Below are positions 1-9,868 of a DNA stretch of 14,183 bases, one piece after another. Under the pieces are notes generated by a model, which did no database searches, had not been told where the DNA came from, and was given only the letters and a program-made list of their open reading frames with translations. The DNA is from Azotobacter paspali (GTDB lineage: Bacteria; Pseudomonadota; Gammaproteobacteria; Pseudomonadales; Pseudomonadaceae). Positions within the stretch are counted from its first letter, which is position 1. The number at the start of each line of letters is the position of its first letter. The translations under genes were made by a program, and so were the position numbers. Location of the stretch: the NCBI RefSeq assembly GCF_042434745.1, contig NZ_JBHLSS010000070.1; one strand, 5' to 3'.

Positions 1-572
1 ACGACGATTCCGCTCGGCCTTCTGAAGGGGGCATCCGGCGTTGCCTGACAGGCCGTGCCACAGGAAGAGCAAAAGCCCCTTCAGGCAGCACGGAACCGAC
101 TCCCGTTCAAGAGGCCGAGCGCAGGTGTCGCGGAGGGGGACGCGAGGCAGGACGCCGAGCGAGTCGCGAAGGGACAGGGATGTCCCTTCGCGACGTGCCC
201 CTGGAACGGCGCCAGAGCGAGGGAACCCCGGCGAGCCGGGGCCGGATGACCGGGCGCGCTTTCTCTTTGGTTACTTTCTCTTTGCGCGCGCAAAGAGAAA
301 GTGACTCAGCCGGGGGGCCGAAACAGGGAGTATCCGCCCCCTCGGCAAGCAGCCGATGCACCGGATTTGAAGACCACGCCAGAACGACCAGGCACACAAT
401 CTTTCCAGTCCGATATCAGGCGAGCACTTCATGCGATTGCCCTGTGGCGAGGGCGAAGCTGCCGCCGTGCACCATGAGCGCGTCTCATGCAAAAGCGGCC
501 CCGCCTCGAAAGCCGTGCAGCTTTGCTATTATCTGCACCCTTTCCCCCCGGCTTTACCCAGGTATTTTCTTC
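1..572. other. gene-free region upstream of metH, mostly repeat element
   Basis: No convincing coding region. Several frames are open on both strands, but only because the DNA is GC-rich and stop-poor; their translations are Arg/Pro/Ser-rich and resemble no family. Frame 1 is open from base 1 to a TGA at 46-48 and could be the tail of an upstream gene, but 15 codons cannot settle this. From about 100 to 350 the sequence is dominated by hairpin-forming inverted repeats, listed separately. Bases 350-572 hold no hairpin or motif I can name; I looked for a cobalamin riboswitch ahead of metH and did not see one. Confidence 0.6.
163..302. repeat. hairpin-rich intergenic repeat element
   Basis: Three perfect inverted repeats lie close together. 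Positions 163-176 pair with 181-194 (14-bp stem, GGGA loop); 226-231 pair with 236-241 (CCCCGG/CCGGGG, CGAG loop); and 273-302 is a perfect 30-bp palindrome centred on GCGCGC. A partial direct copy of one palindrome arm (CTTTCTCTTTG) occurs at 259-269. Elements with a CTTTCTCTTTG-type palindrome are familiar between genes of pseudomonads and xanthomonads, where they act as dispersed repeats; that link rests on memory of their appearance. The structure could be active as RNA (attenuation, stability) or as DNA (mobile REP-like unit). It lies 270 bases or more ahead of metH, so direct control of that gene is not shown. Confidence 0.7.
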
Positions 573-4265
<3,693 letters not shown>

Positions 4266-4288
4266 TGATGTACTACTCAAACGGTAAC

Positions 4289-4293
4289 AGGAG
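4289..4293 (+). promoter_or_regulatory. ribosome binding site of surE-like gene
   Basis: AGGAG lies 8 bases before the ATG at 4302 and fixes that start. The 36-base gap after the metH stop holds no obvious terminator, so read-through from metH is possible. Confidence 0.6.
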
Positions 4294-4301
4294 AAAGGCT
4301 T

Positions 4302-5090
4302 ATGCCGAAGGCAGGCCAGATTTTCGAGCGTATTTTGCTGACCAACGATGATGGGTTCGAGGCGTCAGGATTGCGCATCCTGGAGCAAGTCGCCGCTACT
4401 TTGGCAAGGGAGGTCTGGGTGGTTGCGCCGGAACACGATCAGAGTGGCACGTCGCACTCGCTTAGCCTTCATGAACCATTACGTGTTAGCTGCAAAGGTG
4501 AAAGGCGCTTTGCTGTCCTTGGAACTCCTGGGGACTGCGTTGTGATAGGGGTACATCATCTGATGTCTGGTAAACCACCGGAGATAATTCTTTCCGGTGT
4601 CAATTGTGGCGCAAATCTTGGTGTGGAAACGGTATTTTCCGGTACTGTCGGCGCTGCTATGACCGGCATGCTTCTTGGTATTCCCTCCATCGCATTGAGC
4701 CAATCTTTCAGTGATCGGGACGCAATTTTCTGGGAAACGGCTCGAACCCTGGCTCCCGAGGTCATTCGAACCCTCGCAGCTTTAAATTGGAGTCGGAATA
4801 CCTGCCTCAACGTCAATTTCCCTGATTGTCCTGCAGACTGCGCCGGCCCGCTGACCCTGACCCGCCAAGGTGTCGGCCTGCTGGACGGAGTCGACGTCGT
4901 GTCGCGCTCAGATCCAAGAGCTATCGACTATCACTGGTTACAGCTCCATCGTTCTCCTCGACAGGATACCGAGGGAACCGAGACGGCTGCGGTCGCGGCG
5001 GGCTGCATCGCCGTCACCCCGTTGCGATTCGAGCGGACACACGGTGAGACACTTGCAGAAATGCGGATAGCCTTGGCTTCGATGGAGTGA
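4302..5090 (+). CDS. surE: SurE-type 5'/3'-nucleotidase (survival protein E family)
   Basis: Metal-dependent phosphatase of the SurE family, which removes phosphate from nucleoside 5'- and 3'-monophosphates and, in some members, from other phosphomonoesters or polyphosphate. The 262 residues compare with about 250 for the family. Metal and active-site motifs are all present: LLTNDDG (Asp16, Asp17), EHDQSGTSHSL (Ser48), SGVNCGANLG (Asn101) and FSGTVGAA. The context is odd. In pseudomonads the housekeeping surE normally sits with pcm, nlpD and rpoS; here it is alone between metH and a cyclitol-type cyclase, and its DNA is more AT-rich than metH. It is therefore probably a second, transferred copy. 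A role as phosphatase for a cyclitol or sugar phosphate made by the neighbouring enzymes is inference. The family call is secure, the substrate unknown. Confidence 0.9.
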   Translation: MPKAGQIFERILLTNDDGFEASGLRILEQVAATLAREVWVVAPEHDQSGTSHSLSLHEPLRVSCKGERRFAVLGTPGDCVVIGVHHLMSGKPPEIILSGVNCGANLGVETVFSGTVGAAMTGMLLGIPSIALSQSFSDRDAIFWETARTLAPEVIRTLAALNWSRNTCLNVNFPDCPADCAGPLTLTRQGVGLLDGVDVVSRSDPRAIDYHWLQLHRSPRQDTEGTETAAVAAGCIAVTPLRFERTHGETLAEMRIALASME

Positions 5091-5309
5091 GTATCAAGGA
5101 TGGGTGTAGAAATGTAGCCAATGGGACGGCCCCATCCTCATCCCACTCCAATGCTGAAACACCAAAATGATAAGTGTGAGTTGCCAATCATCTTCAGCTT
5201 GAGGAGAAGTCCAATGGACATTATTCGGCCTTGGCCTGCGGTAGCTGCTGCGTCGGGGGGCGATCTGCCTGACGCAGTATCTATAAGAGGCACAGTAAAT
5301 GTATCTATT

Positions 5310-5522
5310 GCCTCAAACGCAACATCGAGAGAGCTGAGGCGGTAGACATGGGTACAGGGCCGAACACCCGTTCTGGGTGATCAAGCGGCAGTTCGGCTAC
5401 GCGAGGTGTGTTTCTGCGACTTTGTGAAAAATGCCACGCAATAAGTGACGTTGTTTGCGTTGTCAAATTTGTGGATGGTGCGTCGATATGTACCCACGAA
5501 TGCAAGAGAGTTCATTTGTAAG
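5310..5522 (+). pseudogene. IS5-family transposase, C-terminal remnant
   Basis: Three short pieces in shifting frames match the C-terminal end of IS5-type DDE transposases. LKRNIERAEA lies at about 5315-5344. EHPFWVIKRQFGYAR lies at 5362-5406, ending in a TGA at 5425. After a frame change, KNATQ-stop-VTLFALSNLWMVRR lies at 5427-5486, with a TAA at 5442. The EHPF.VIK.QFGY and LFAL.NLW..RR motifs are diagnostic for this end of the family. Nothing upstream of about 5310 continues the homology and no terminal repeats are visible, so this is a badly decayed fragment that cannot encode an active enzyme. It shows that the interval between surE and the cyclase has been an insertion site. Confidence 0.75.
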
Positions 5523-5796
5523 GCGGAAAATACTTGTCAAATATCTTTCGAGGCAAAACATTGAATCCAGGGAGTATCAAATAGCCGCGATTAATGTGTG
5601 AGCCTGTATTTTTGCTCTCGGTAGGCAGGCTAAGAGAAATAGTTAAGACTATTCCAGCCTATCCTCATCTGGGTTATATAGTAGGGTTCAAACTGAACGA
5701 AAGTGCTACTTCAGCAGATTGATTGAGACTTGTTTAGAGCCTCCCTAAAATGAGGCCGTAGTACTAATAATGAGTTTGCTCAAAACAATATAGTAA

Positions 5797-5826
5797 TTGA
5801 TTGACATGGCGTAAACACAATTATAG
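5797..5826 (+). promoter_or_regulatory. possible sigma-70 promoter for the cyclase
   Basis: TTGATT (5797-5802), a 16-base spacer and AATTAT (5819-5824) give a weak match in AT-rich DNA about 45 bases before the start codon. An exact TTGACA lies at 5801-5806 but has no good -10 at the right distance. This is a guess from sequence alone. Confidence 0.25.
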
Positions 5827-5856
5827 CCACAATATATGTAGCGATTGAGCCAATCT

Positions 5857-5864
5857 TAAGGAGG
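5857..5864 (+). promoter_or_regulatory. strong ribosome binding site of the cyclase
   Basis: TAAGGAGG lies 6 bases before the ATG at 5871, a near-perfect Shine-Dalgarno site. It decides the start and suggests efficient translation. Confidence 0.8.
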
Positions 5865-5870
5865 CCTAGC

Positions 5871-7049
5871 ATGTTGGAAGCTGCGCAGTCTATTTCACTA
5901 AGCGCAAATCAAATCGTTTCCTATGATGTTGTGTTGTGCGACAACATAATGGATGTCGTATCCAAGTGCGTTGAGTTTGATGCAGAGGACGATACGAATA
6001 CGGTGAGGGGCGTATTTGTCGACGCAGGCCTTCCTGAGCACTTCAAGCGTCATTTTCTCGAAAAGCTATCTTCCATCGGCGTTCATTATGTTGCTACCGA
6101 AGTGCCAGGCGACGAGGAAAATAAAGTGCTACCGGAGGTACTTAAAGTTGTCGAGCAGATGAATGCGCTTGGCGTTAAGAGACGGTCTGCTCCGTGCATC
6201 GTCATAGGAGGTGGTGTAGCGCTAGACGTGGTGGGGTTCGCAGCAAGTTTATATCGCTGCAGGGTACCTTATATTCGGGTACCGACAACTTTGCTTTCTA
6301 TGGTGGATGTCGGGGTGGCGGCAAAGACTGCCGCCAACTATCTCGGATATAAAAATCGGATAGGAACATTTCATCCAGCCGCATTGACGCTTGTCTTTCC
6401 AGAGTATCTTTCTACCCTGCCGAGGCGGCAGATATCAAACGGTGCAGGTGAGATCTTCAAACTTGCCGTGATAAAGGACAAGGATCTATTCGATACTCTA
6501 GATCACTATGGCCCGACCTTCATTAGCGCCAGAGAGCTCTACAGTGACGAGACAAAAGATATTATTCTTAGGTCACTTAACGGTATGGCTGTAGAGCTGG
6601 AAAATAATCTTTGGGAATACAATCTTCAACGTGTAGTAGATTACGGACATTCATTCAGCCCACTCGTCGAGATGACCTATATTAATGAACTCCTGCATGG
6701 CGAGGCAGTAACGTTGGATTGTCTGTTTAGCGCTATTCTATCCTTTAATCGAGATCATCTCTCGGGCAAGGAACTGGAGCGACTCTTTAACGTTGCCAAG
6801 AAACTTGGCCTACCAACCTTTCACAGGGGATTTGCGGATGTTTCTTTGCTAGAAAAGGCCCTGAAGGACACAAAAATCCATCGGAATGGTAGCCAGAACC
6901 TACCGCTGATGGACGGTATTGGATCTGCGCTCTTTGTCAACGATATTTCATCTAACGAGATCCAACGCGCTTCTGAACTGATGGCTCAGCTGTCAACTTT
7001 GACCGAAATATTATCGATACCCGCGGGGGTTCAAAGAGTTAGATATTAA
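5871..7049 (+). CDS. sugar-phosphate cyclase, 2-epi-5-epi-valiolone synthase type
   Basis: Belongs to the 3-dehydroquinate-synthase superfamily of NAD+ and metal-dependent cyclases. The EEVS branch converts sedoheptulose 7-phosphate to 2-epi-5-epi-valiolone, entry point to C7-cyclitols such as acarbose and validamycin. Visible: PGDEENK (79-85), GGGVALDVVGFAA (113-125), PTTLLSMVDVGVAAKT (138-153), GEIFKLAVIKD (193-203), DYGHSFSP (257-264) and HGEAV (276-280). Predicted metal ligands are Glu194, His260 and His276. The DVGVAAKT motif, where true dehydroquinate synthases read D-S-x-V-G-G-K-T, points to EEVS or a sister activity (valiolone or demethyl-4-deoxygadusol synthase), not the shikimate enzyme; which one cannot be told by eye. 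At 392 residues the length fits, but the last 20 or so may be a frameshifted tail. DNA is AT-richer than metH, suggesting transfer. Confidence 0.88.
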   Translation: MLEAAQSISLSANQIVSYDVVLCDNIMDVVSKCVEFDAEDDTNTVRGVFVDAGLPEHFKRHFLEKLSSIGVHYVATEVPGDEENKVLPEVLKVVEQMNALGVKRRSAPCIVIGGGVALDVVGFAASLYRCRVPYIRVPTTLLSMVDVGVAAKTAANYLGYKNRIGTFHPAALTLVFPEYLSTLPRRQISNGAGEIFKLAVIKDKDLFDTLDHYGPTFISARELYSDETKDIILRSLNGMAVELENNLWEYNLQRVVDYGHSFSPLVEMTYINELLHGEAVTLDCLFSAILSFNRDHLSGKELERLFNVAKKLGLPTFHRGFADVSLLEKALKDTKIHRNGSQNLPLMDGIGSALFVNDISSNEIQRASELMAQLSTLTEILSIPAGVQRVRY

Positions 7050-7669
7050 GGGAGAATCCCCTGCGCTAAAAGGCTCTTCAACATATCGCTCGTTACAATC
7101 TACGTGTCGTTTGATATATTGTTATAGTATTGCTTATTTGATGGGACGGCCTGGTTCCGAGCGTTACATTGATCACGGGATAGAATTTATATTGGGCCGT
7201 TTGTCAGACAAACGGCACGGTGGATTCTTTCATGGCATAAGCGATGATGAAGAGTGTAACCCAGATAAAGACGCCTACGGCCACGCGCTCACATTACTGG
7301 CAAGTGCTGCAGCCGTAGCCATCGGACATCCAAAGGGGCAAAGTCTTCTATCAAGCACAACGGAAGTTATTTTCAATCGCTTCTGGGACGTGGATGCGGG
7401 AGCTTCGCAGGACTCCTTTTCAGTAGATTGGGAACGATCTGTTAATTACCGAGGACAAAATGCAAACATGCATCTCGTGGAAGGCCTCATGGCTGCCTAC
7501 GAGGTCACAAAAGATAGCAGCTATCTCGATAAAGCCGTCAGTATCTCAGATTTGTTTATCAATAGGTTTGCACGCAATAATGACTGGCATATCCTCGAGC
7601 ATTTTGATGAGAACTGGAATCCGCTTTACAATTACGAGCTAGATCCTATTTTTAAGCCAAGAGACACTG
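7027..7669 (+). pseudogene. YihS/mannose-isomerase-like sugar isomerase, truncated
   Basis: AGE-superfamily (alpha/alpha)6-barrel enzymes interconvert aldoses and ketoses or epimerise C2 through an open-chain ene-diol. The frame shows GFKELDIKG (7027-7053), CRLIYCYSIAYLMGRPGS, DAYGHALTLLASAAA, YRGQNANMHLVEG and LEHFDENWNPLYNY, all aligning in order with E. coli YihS and bacterial mannose isomerases. Homology stops at FKPRDTG, where relatives continue with an Arg/Gly-rich PGH..EW stretch and about 170 more residues, so the last catalytic His is lost. No ATG stands at the expected N-terminus: the frame runs up to a TGA at 7000, overlaps the cyclase, and the first usable codons are TTG 7111 and ATG 7141, inside conserved sequence. 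The gene is thus broken at the 3' end and probably shifted at the 5' end. It is likely a cyclitol or sugar isomerase partner of the cyclase. Confidence 0.8.
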
Positions 7670-7993
7670 GGCGATACCATGGTGATCTGGAAGCTGGACC
7701 GCTTGGGACGCTCCCTCAAGCACTTGGTCGAGTTGGTCGGCGAACTGGCGGAGCACAAGGTCGGCTTGCAGAGCCTCAACGATCCCATCGACACTACCCA
7801 CGCCCAAGGCCGACTGGTGTTCAACCTTTTCGCCTCGCTAGCTGAGTTCGAGCGCGAGCTGATCCGCGAACGCACCCAGGCTGGCCTGTCGGCCGCACGG
7901 GTGCGGGGCCGCGTCGGAGGGCGCCCAGTGCTCGGAGGCGAGATCAATGCCCCCCTGTCCCGCCGCCGGCCGAGTCGACTGGCATACGGGTGG
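7667..7993 (+). pseudogene. Tn3-type resolvase (serine recombinase), fragment
   Basis: Resolves transposition cointegrates in Tn3-family transposons. The fragment begins in mid-domain with LGDTMVIWKLDRLGRSLKHL, the family's GDTLVVWKLDRLGRS region, and continues with LNDPIDTTHAQGRLVFNLFASLAEFERELIRERT and a linker ending near GRVGGRP. The N-terminal portion with the catalytic serine (Y-x-R-V-S) is absent, and after GGRPVLGG the reading departs from the family, so the C-terminal helix-turn-helix is lost too. It cannot be active. Its first base abuts the last recognisable codon of the isomerase, placing a recombination breakpoint at about 7655-7670. High GC matches the following transposon DNA rather than the isomerase. 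Confidence 0.85.
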
Positions 7994-8268
7994 CCATCAT
8001 CACGCTGCGTCTGACGGTGATGAACAACAGCAAGTTCGTGCGGGGCTGGAAGCGGGCCACGGAGAACATCGAGCGCTACTGCCTCAAGCCCTACACCATG
8101 AAGCGGCTGGAGACGGGCCATTACGGGCTGACCATTCCGTATCGGAGTGACGACGAGTTGGACAAGACCATGCATGACCTGCTGACGGAGATCAGCCAGG
8201 AAGTTGACATGCGCAACTGCTTTGTCGAGATGGACACCTGGGAAGAAGGCACCGAGCGCAGGTGGTAG
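7990..8268 (+). CDS. small conserved-looking protein of unknown function
   Basis: A 92-residue ORF starting at GTG 7990 and ending in TAG. It reads MAIITLRLTVMNNSKFVRG then KRATENIERYCL, LTIPYRSDDELD and DLLTEISQEVDMRNCFVE. The balanced, acidic composition and alternating hydrophobic pattern suggest a real small alpha/beta protein. I believe similar proteins occur next to transposon genes in pseudomonads, but I cannot name a family. No good Shine-Dalgarno precedes the GTG; ATG at 8020 is an alternative that would lose MAIITLRLTV. It overlaps the tail of the resolvase remnant and precedes the left repeat of the IS66 remnant by two bases, so it is probably a transposon passenger. Confidence 0.55.
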   Translation: MAIITLRLTVMNNSKFVRGWKRATENIERYCLKPYTMKRLETGHYGLTIPYRSDDELDKTMHDLLTEISQEVDMRNCFVEMDTWEEGTERRW

Positions 8269-8286
8269 GGCCTAAGTGCACTTTCT

Positions 8287-8308
8287 GTTCCGTTGCTCCC
8301 CAAACCCC
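8287..8308 (+). repeat. left inverted repeat of the IS66 remnant
   Basis: 22 bases that match the reverse complement of 9457-9478 at all but one position (8291); the core GTTGCTCCCCAAACCCC (8292-8308) is perfect. Confidence 0.75.
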
Positions 8309-9368
8309 GTCTACGCCGCCAGGGCTGCGAAAGCGCACCGACCACCGCCGACAAGCCGGCGCAGCTACTCGAGAAAAGCCTGGCCAATCCCGGCGTGCTG
8401 GCGATTCGACGGCCTGCCGCTGCACCGCTTCGAGAAGGTGCTCGCCAGCCACGGCATCGAGATCCCCCGGCAGACCCTGGCGCGCTGGGCGATCCAGTGC
8501 GGCGAACAGCTGCAACCCTTGCTCAACTTGATGCGCGACCGGCTGCTGGAAAGCCCGGTGATCCACTGCGACGAGACCCAGGTGCAGGTGCTCAAGGAGC
8601 CGGACCGGGACCCAAGCAGCCAATCCTAGATGTGGGTGCAAACGGGCGGCCTGCCGGAGAAGCCGGTGATCCTCTTCGACTACAGCTCCAGCCGGGGCAG
8701 GCAGTGCCTTTGCGCCTGCTCGCAGGCTTCAGCGGCTACCTGATGACCGACGACTACGTCGGCTACAACGCCCTGGCTGCACAGCCGGGCATCGAGCGTC
8801 TGGGCTGTCGGGCCCATGCAAGGCGCAAGTTCGTCGAGGCACAGCAGGTGCAGCCCAAAGGCAAGACCGGCCGCGCCGACCAGGCGTTAGCCTGGATCAA
8901 TCGGCTGCCATCGAACGCGAACTCAAGCAGGCCAGCGACGCCGAACGCCTGGAGGCGCGCCAGCAGCGCAGCCTGCCGGTCCTCGCCCAGCTCAAGGCCT
9001 GGCCGGACAAGACCTTGCCGCAGGGCACGACGTAGAATGCCCTGGGCAAGGCGGTGAACTACTTGGCCAGCAACTGGAGCCGGCTCATACGCTATACCGA
9101 GGCGGGCTACCTGCCGATCGACAACAACCGTGCCGAACGGGCCATTCGCCCGTTCGTCATCGGCCGCAAGAACTGGCTGTTCAGCGACATGCCCAAAGGC
9201 GCGACGGCCAGCGCACGGCTCTACAGCCTGGTGGAAACCGCCAGGGCCAACGGACAGGAGCCCTATGCCTGGCTGCGCCACGTCCTCGAACGCCTGCCGA
9301 CAGCACGAAGCGTCGAAGAGTATGAGGCGTTGCTGCCGTGGAACTGCATTCCGACGGTGCCACTGTAA
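8309..9368 (+). pseudogene. IS66 transposase (TnpC), frameshifted remnant
   Basis: IS66 TnpC is the DDE transposase of the element. Four blocks in changing frames align in order. Block 1 (about 8309-8404) is TTADKPAQLLEKSLANPGVLA. Block 2 (about 8405-8695) is FDGLPLHRFEKVLASHGIEI, PRQTLARWAIQCGE, PVIHCDETQVQVLKEP and, after a TAG at 8627, MWVQTGG. Block 3 (about 8699-8906) is LLAGFSGYLMTDDYVGY and AHARRKFVEAQQVQPKGKTG. Block 4 (8907-9368) is AIERELKQ and, after a TAG at 9033, NALGKAVNYLASNWSRL, PIDNNRAERAIRPFVIGRKN and YEALLPWN. The N-terminal third is absent and a short stretch is missing at the first junction. Three frameshifts and two amber codons leave it inactive, although the remaining residues are well preserved, so the decay is fairly recent. 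Confidence 0.9.
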
Positions 9369-9647
9369 AAGACCGACTCGGCCGTTAACAGACGGGTTTT
9401 ATGGATCGCTTTCTTACAGGCGCACCTCTTCTGCTACTGGCGCGCCATCCACAGGTGGGGTTTGGGGAGCAACTGAACCAAAAACCAACGTAAGGCTGAA
9501 TTAGAGTTCATCGCTGCCGAAAACATGAGCAGTTATCCAGATTTTGTTTTGGCGAATGGCTTTTCCGCGCTGCTTTTCATGCATTGGACTGCCCTGGCGT
9601 CAAGGGCTATAAAAGTCCGACAAAACGATCGTTTGTTGGACGCTACG
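9369..9647. other. non-coding stretch at the right end of the IS66 remnant
   Basis: Holds the 3' end of the IS66 remnant with its right repeat to about 9494, then about 150 bases without a recognisable gene. The only structure seen there is the 12-bp palindrome AAACGATCGTTT at 9623-9634. Confidence 0.4.
9457..9478 (-). repeat. right inverted repeat of the IS66 remnant
   Basis: Mirror partner of 8287-8308, with core GGGGTTTGGGGAGCAAC at 9457-9473. It lies about 90 bases after the transposase stop codon. Confidence 0.75.
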
Positions 9648-9848
9648 CTAGCGCCCCCAGTGATCAGTCACAGTTAATCTTGGGTGTAACTTTTTCCATT
9701 GCAGGCTTACCTGATCAATTGCAGGCTCATTCACAAATAGCGTCGGTTTTCTCCCGGCGACAGTCGCAAATAATTCTGGCTCGCGAACTGTGGTAAATGC
9801 AGGTTTGCCGTCTGTGAAATACAGGTCGCCATACCTAGTTACGACCAT
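9648..9848 (-). CDS. short ORF after the lipase gene, possibly truncated
   Basis: A 66-codon ORF begins 20 bases after the stop of the lipase-like gene, on the same strand. The first 45 or so residues (MVVTRYGDLYFTDGKPAF, then EPELFATVAGRKPTLFVNEP) look like genuine protein, but the rest (WKKLHPRLTVTDHWGR) may be read from unrelated DNA: the mobile-element debris begins about 150 bases further on. The DNA contains an imperfect direct repeat of GCCTGCAAT at the point where the character changes. I do not recognise a family, and the start lacks a good ribosome binding site. Position suggests a third gene of the lysin/lipase group, perhaps the missing end of an accessory or immunity gene; that is inference. 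Confidence 0.35.
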   Translation of the reverse strand: MVVTRYGDLYFTDGKPAFTTVREPELFATVAGRKPTLFVNEPAIDQVSLQWKKLHPRLTVTDHWGR

Positions 9849-9868
9849 TAATCGTTAATTGCAATCAA

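Larger units (their letters stand above)
5091..5870. other. 780-base gap between surE-like gene and cyclase
   Basis: Apart from the IS5 remnant (5310-5522) I see no gene. Bases 5097-5104 and 5131-5138 form an 8-bp inverted repeat (AGGATGGG/CCCATCCT) after surE, but with a 26-base loop and no T-run, so it is a poor terminator. From 5523 to 5870 the sequence is AT-rich and looks like a regulatory region for the cyclase; no operator could be named. Confidence 0.5.
8271..9494 (+). mobile_element. IS66-family remnant bounded by imperfect inverted repeats
   Basis: Bases 8292-8308 and 9457-9473 are a perfect 17-bp inverted repeat; with one mismatch it extends to 22 bp (8287-8308 with 9457-9478). 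Weaker matching continues outward to CCTAAG at 8271 and the complementary GTAAGG ending at 9494. The enclosed 1.2 kb contains only the C-terminal two thirds of an IS66 transposase, in pieces. A full IS66 element would be about 2.5 kb with tnpA, tnpB and tnpC, so tnpA, tnpB and the start of tnpC are missing directly inside the left repeat. I find no clear 8-bp target duplication outside the repeats. Confidence 0.6.

Noticed and set aside
180..572. Open frame extending metH 131 codons upstream
   Set aside because: The extension is Arg/Ser-rich, passes through the palindromic repeat and does not resemble MetH; ATG 573 gives the normal N-terminus.
300..572. Possible cobalamin or SAM riboswitch ahead of metH
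   Set aside because: No B12-box-like or SAM-type conserved core could be found by eye.
5097..5138. Inverted repeat after surE as a Rho-independent terminator
   Set aside because: The loop is 26 bases and no T-run follows.
4694..5857. Exact 14-base repeat ATTGAGCCAATCTT in surE (4694-4707) and before the cyclase (5844-5857)
   Set aside because: One such match is expected by chance in a window of this size, and one copy lies in coding sequence.
7679..8014. Intact small resolvase starting at ATG 7679
   Set aside because: That ATG lies in mid-domain; the catalytic serine region upstream is missing, so it is a fragment.
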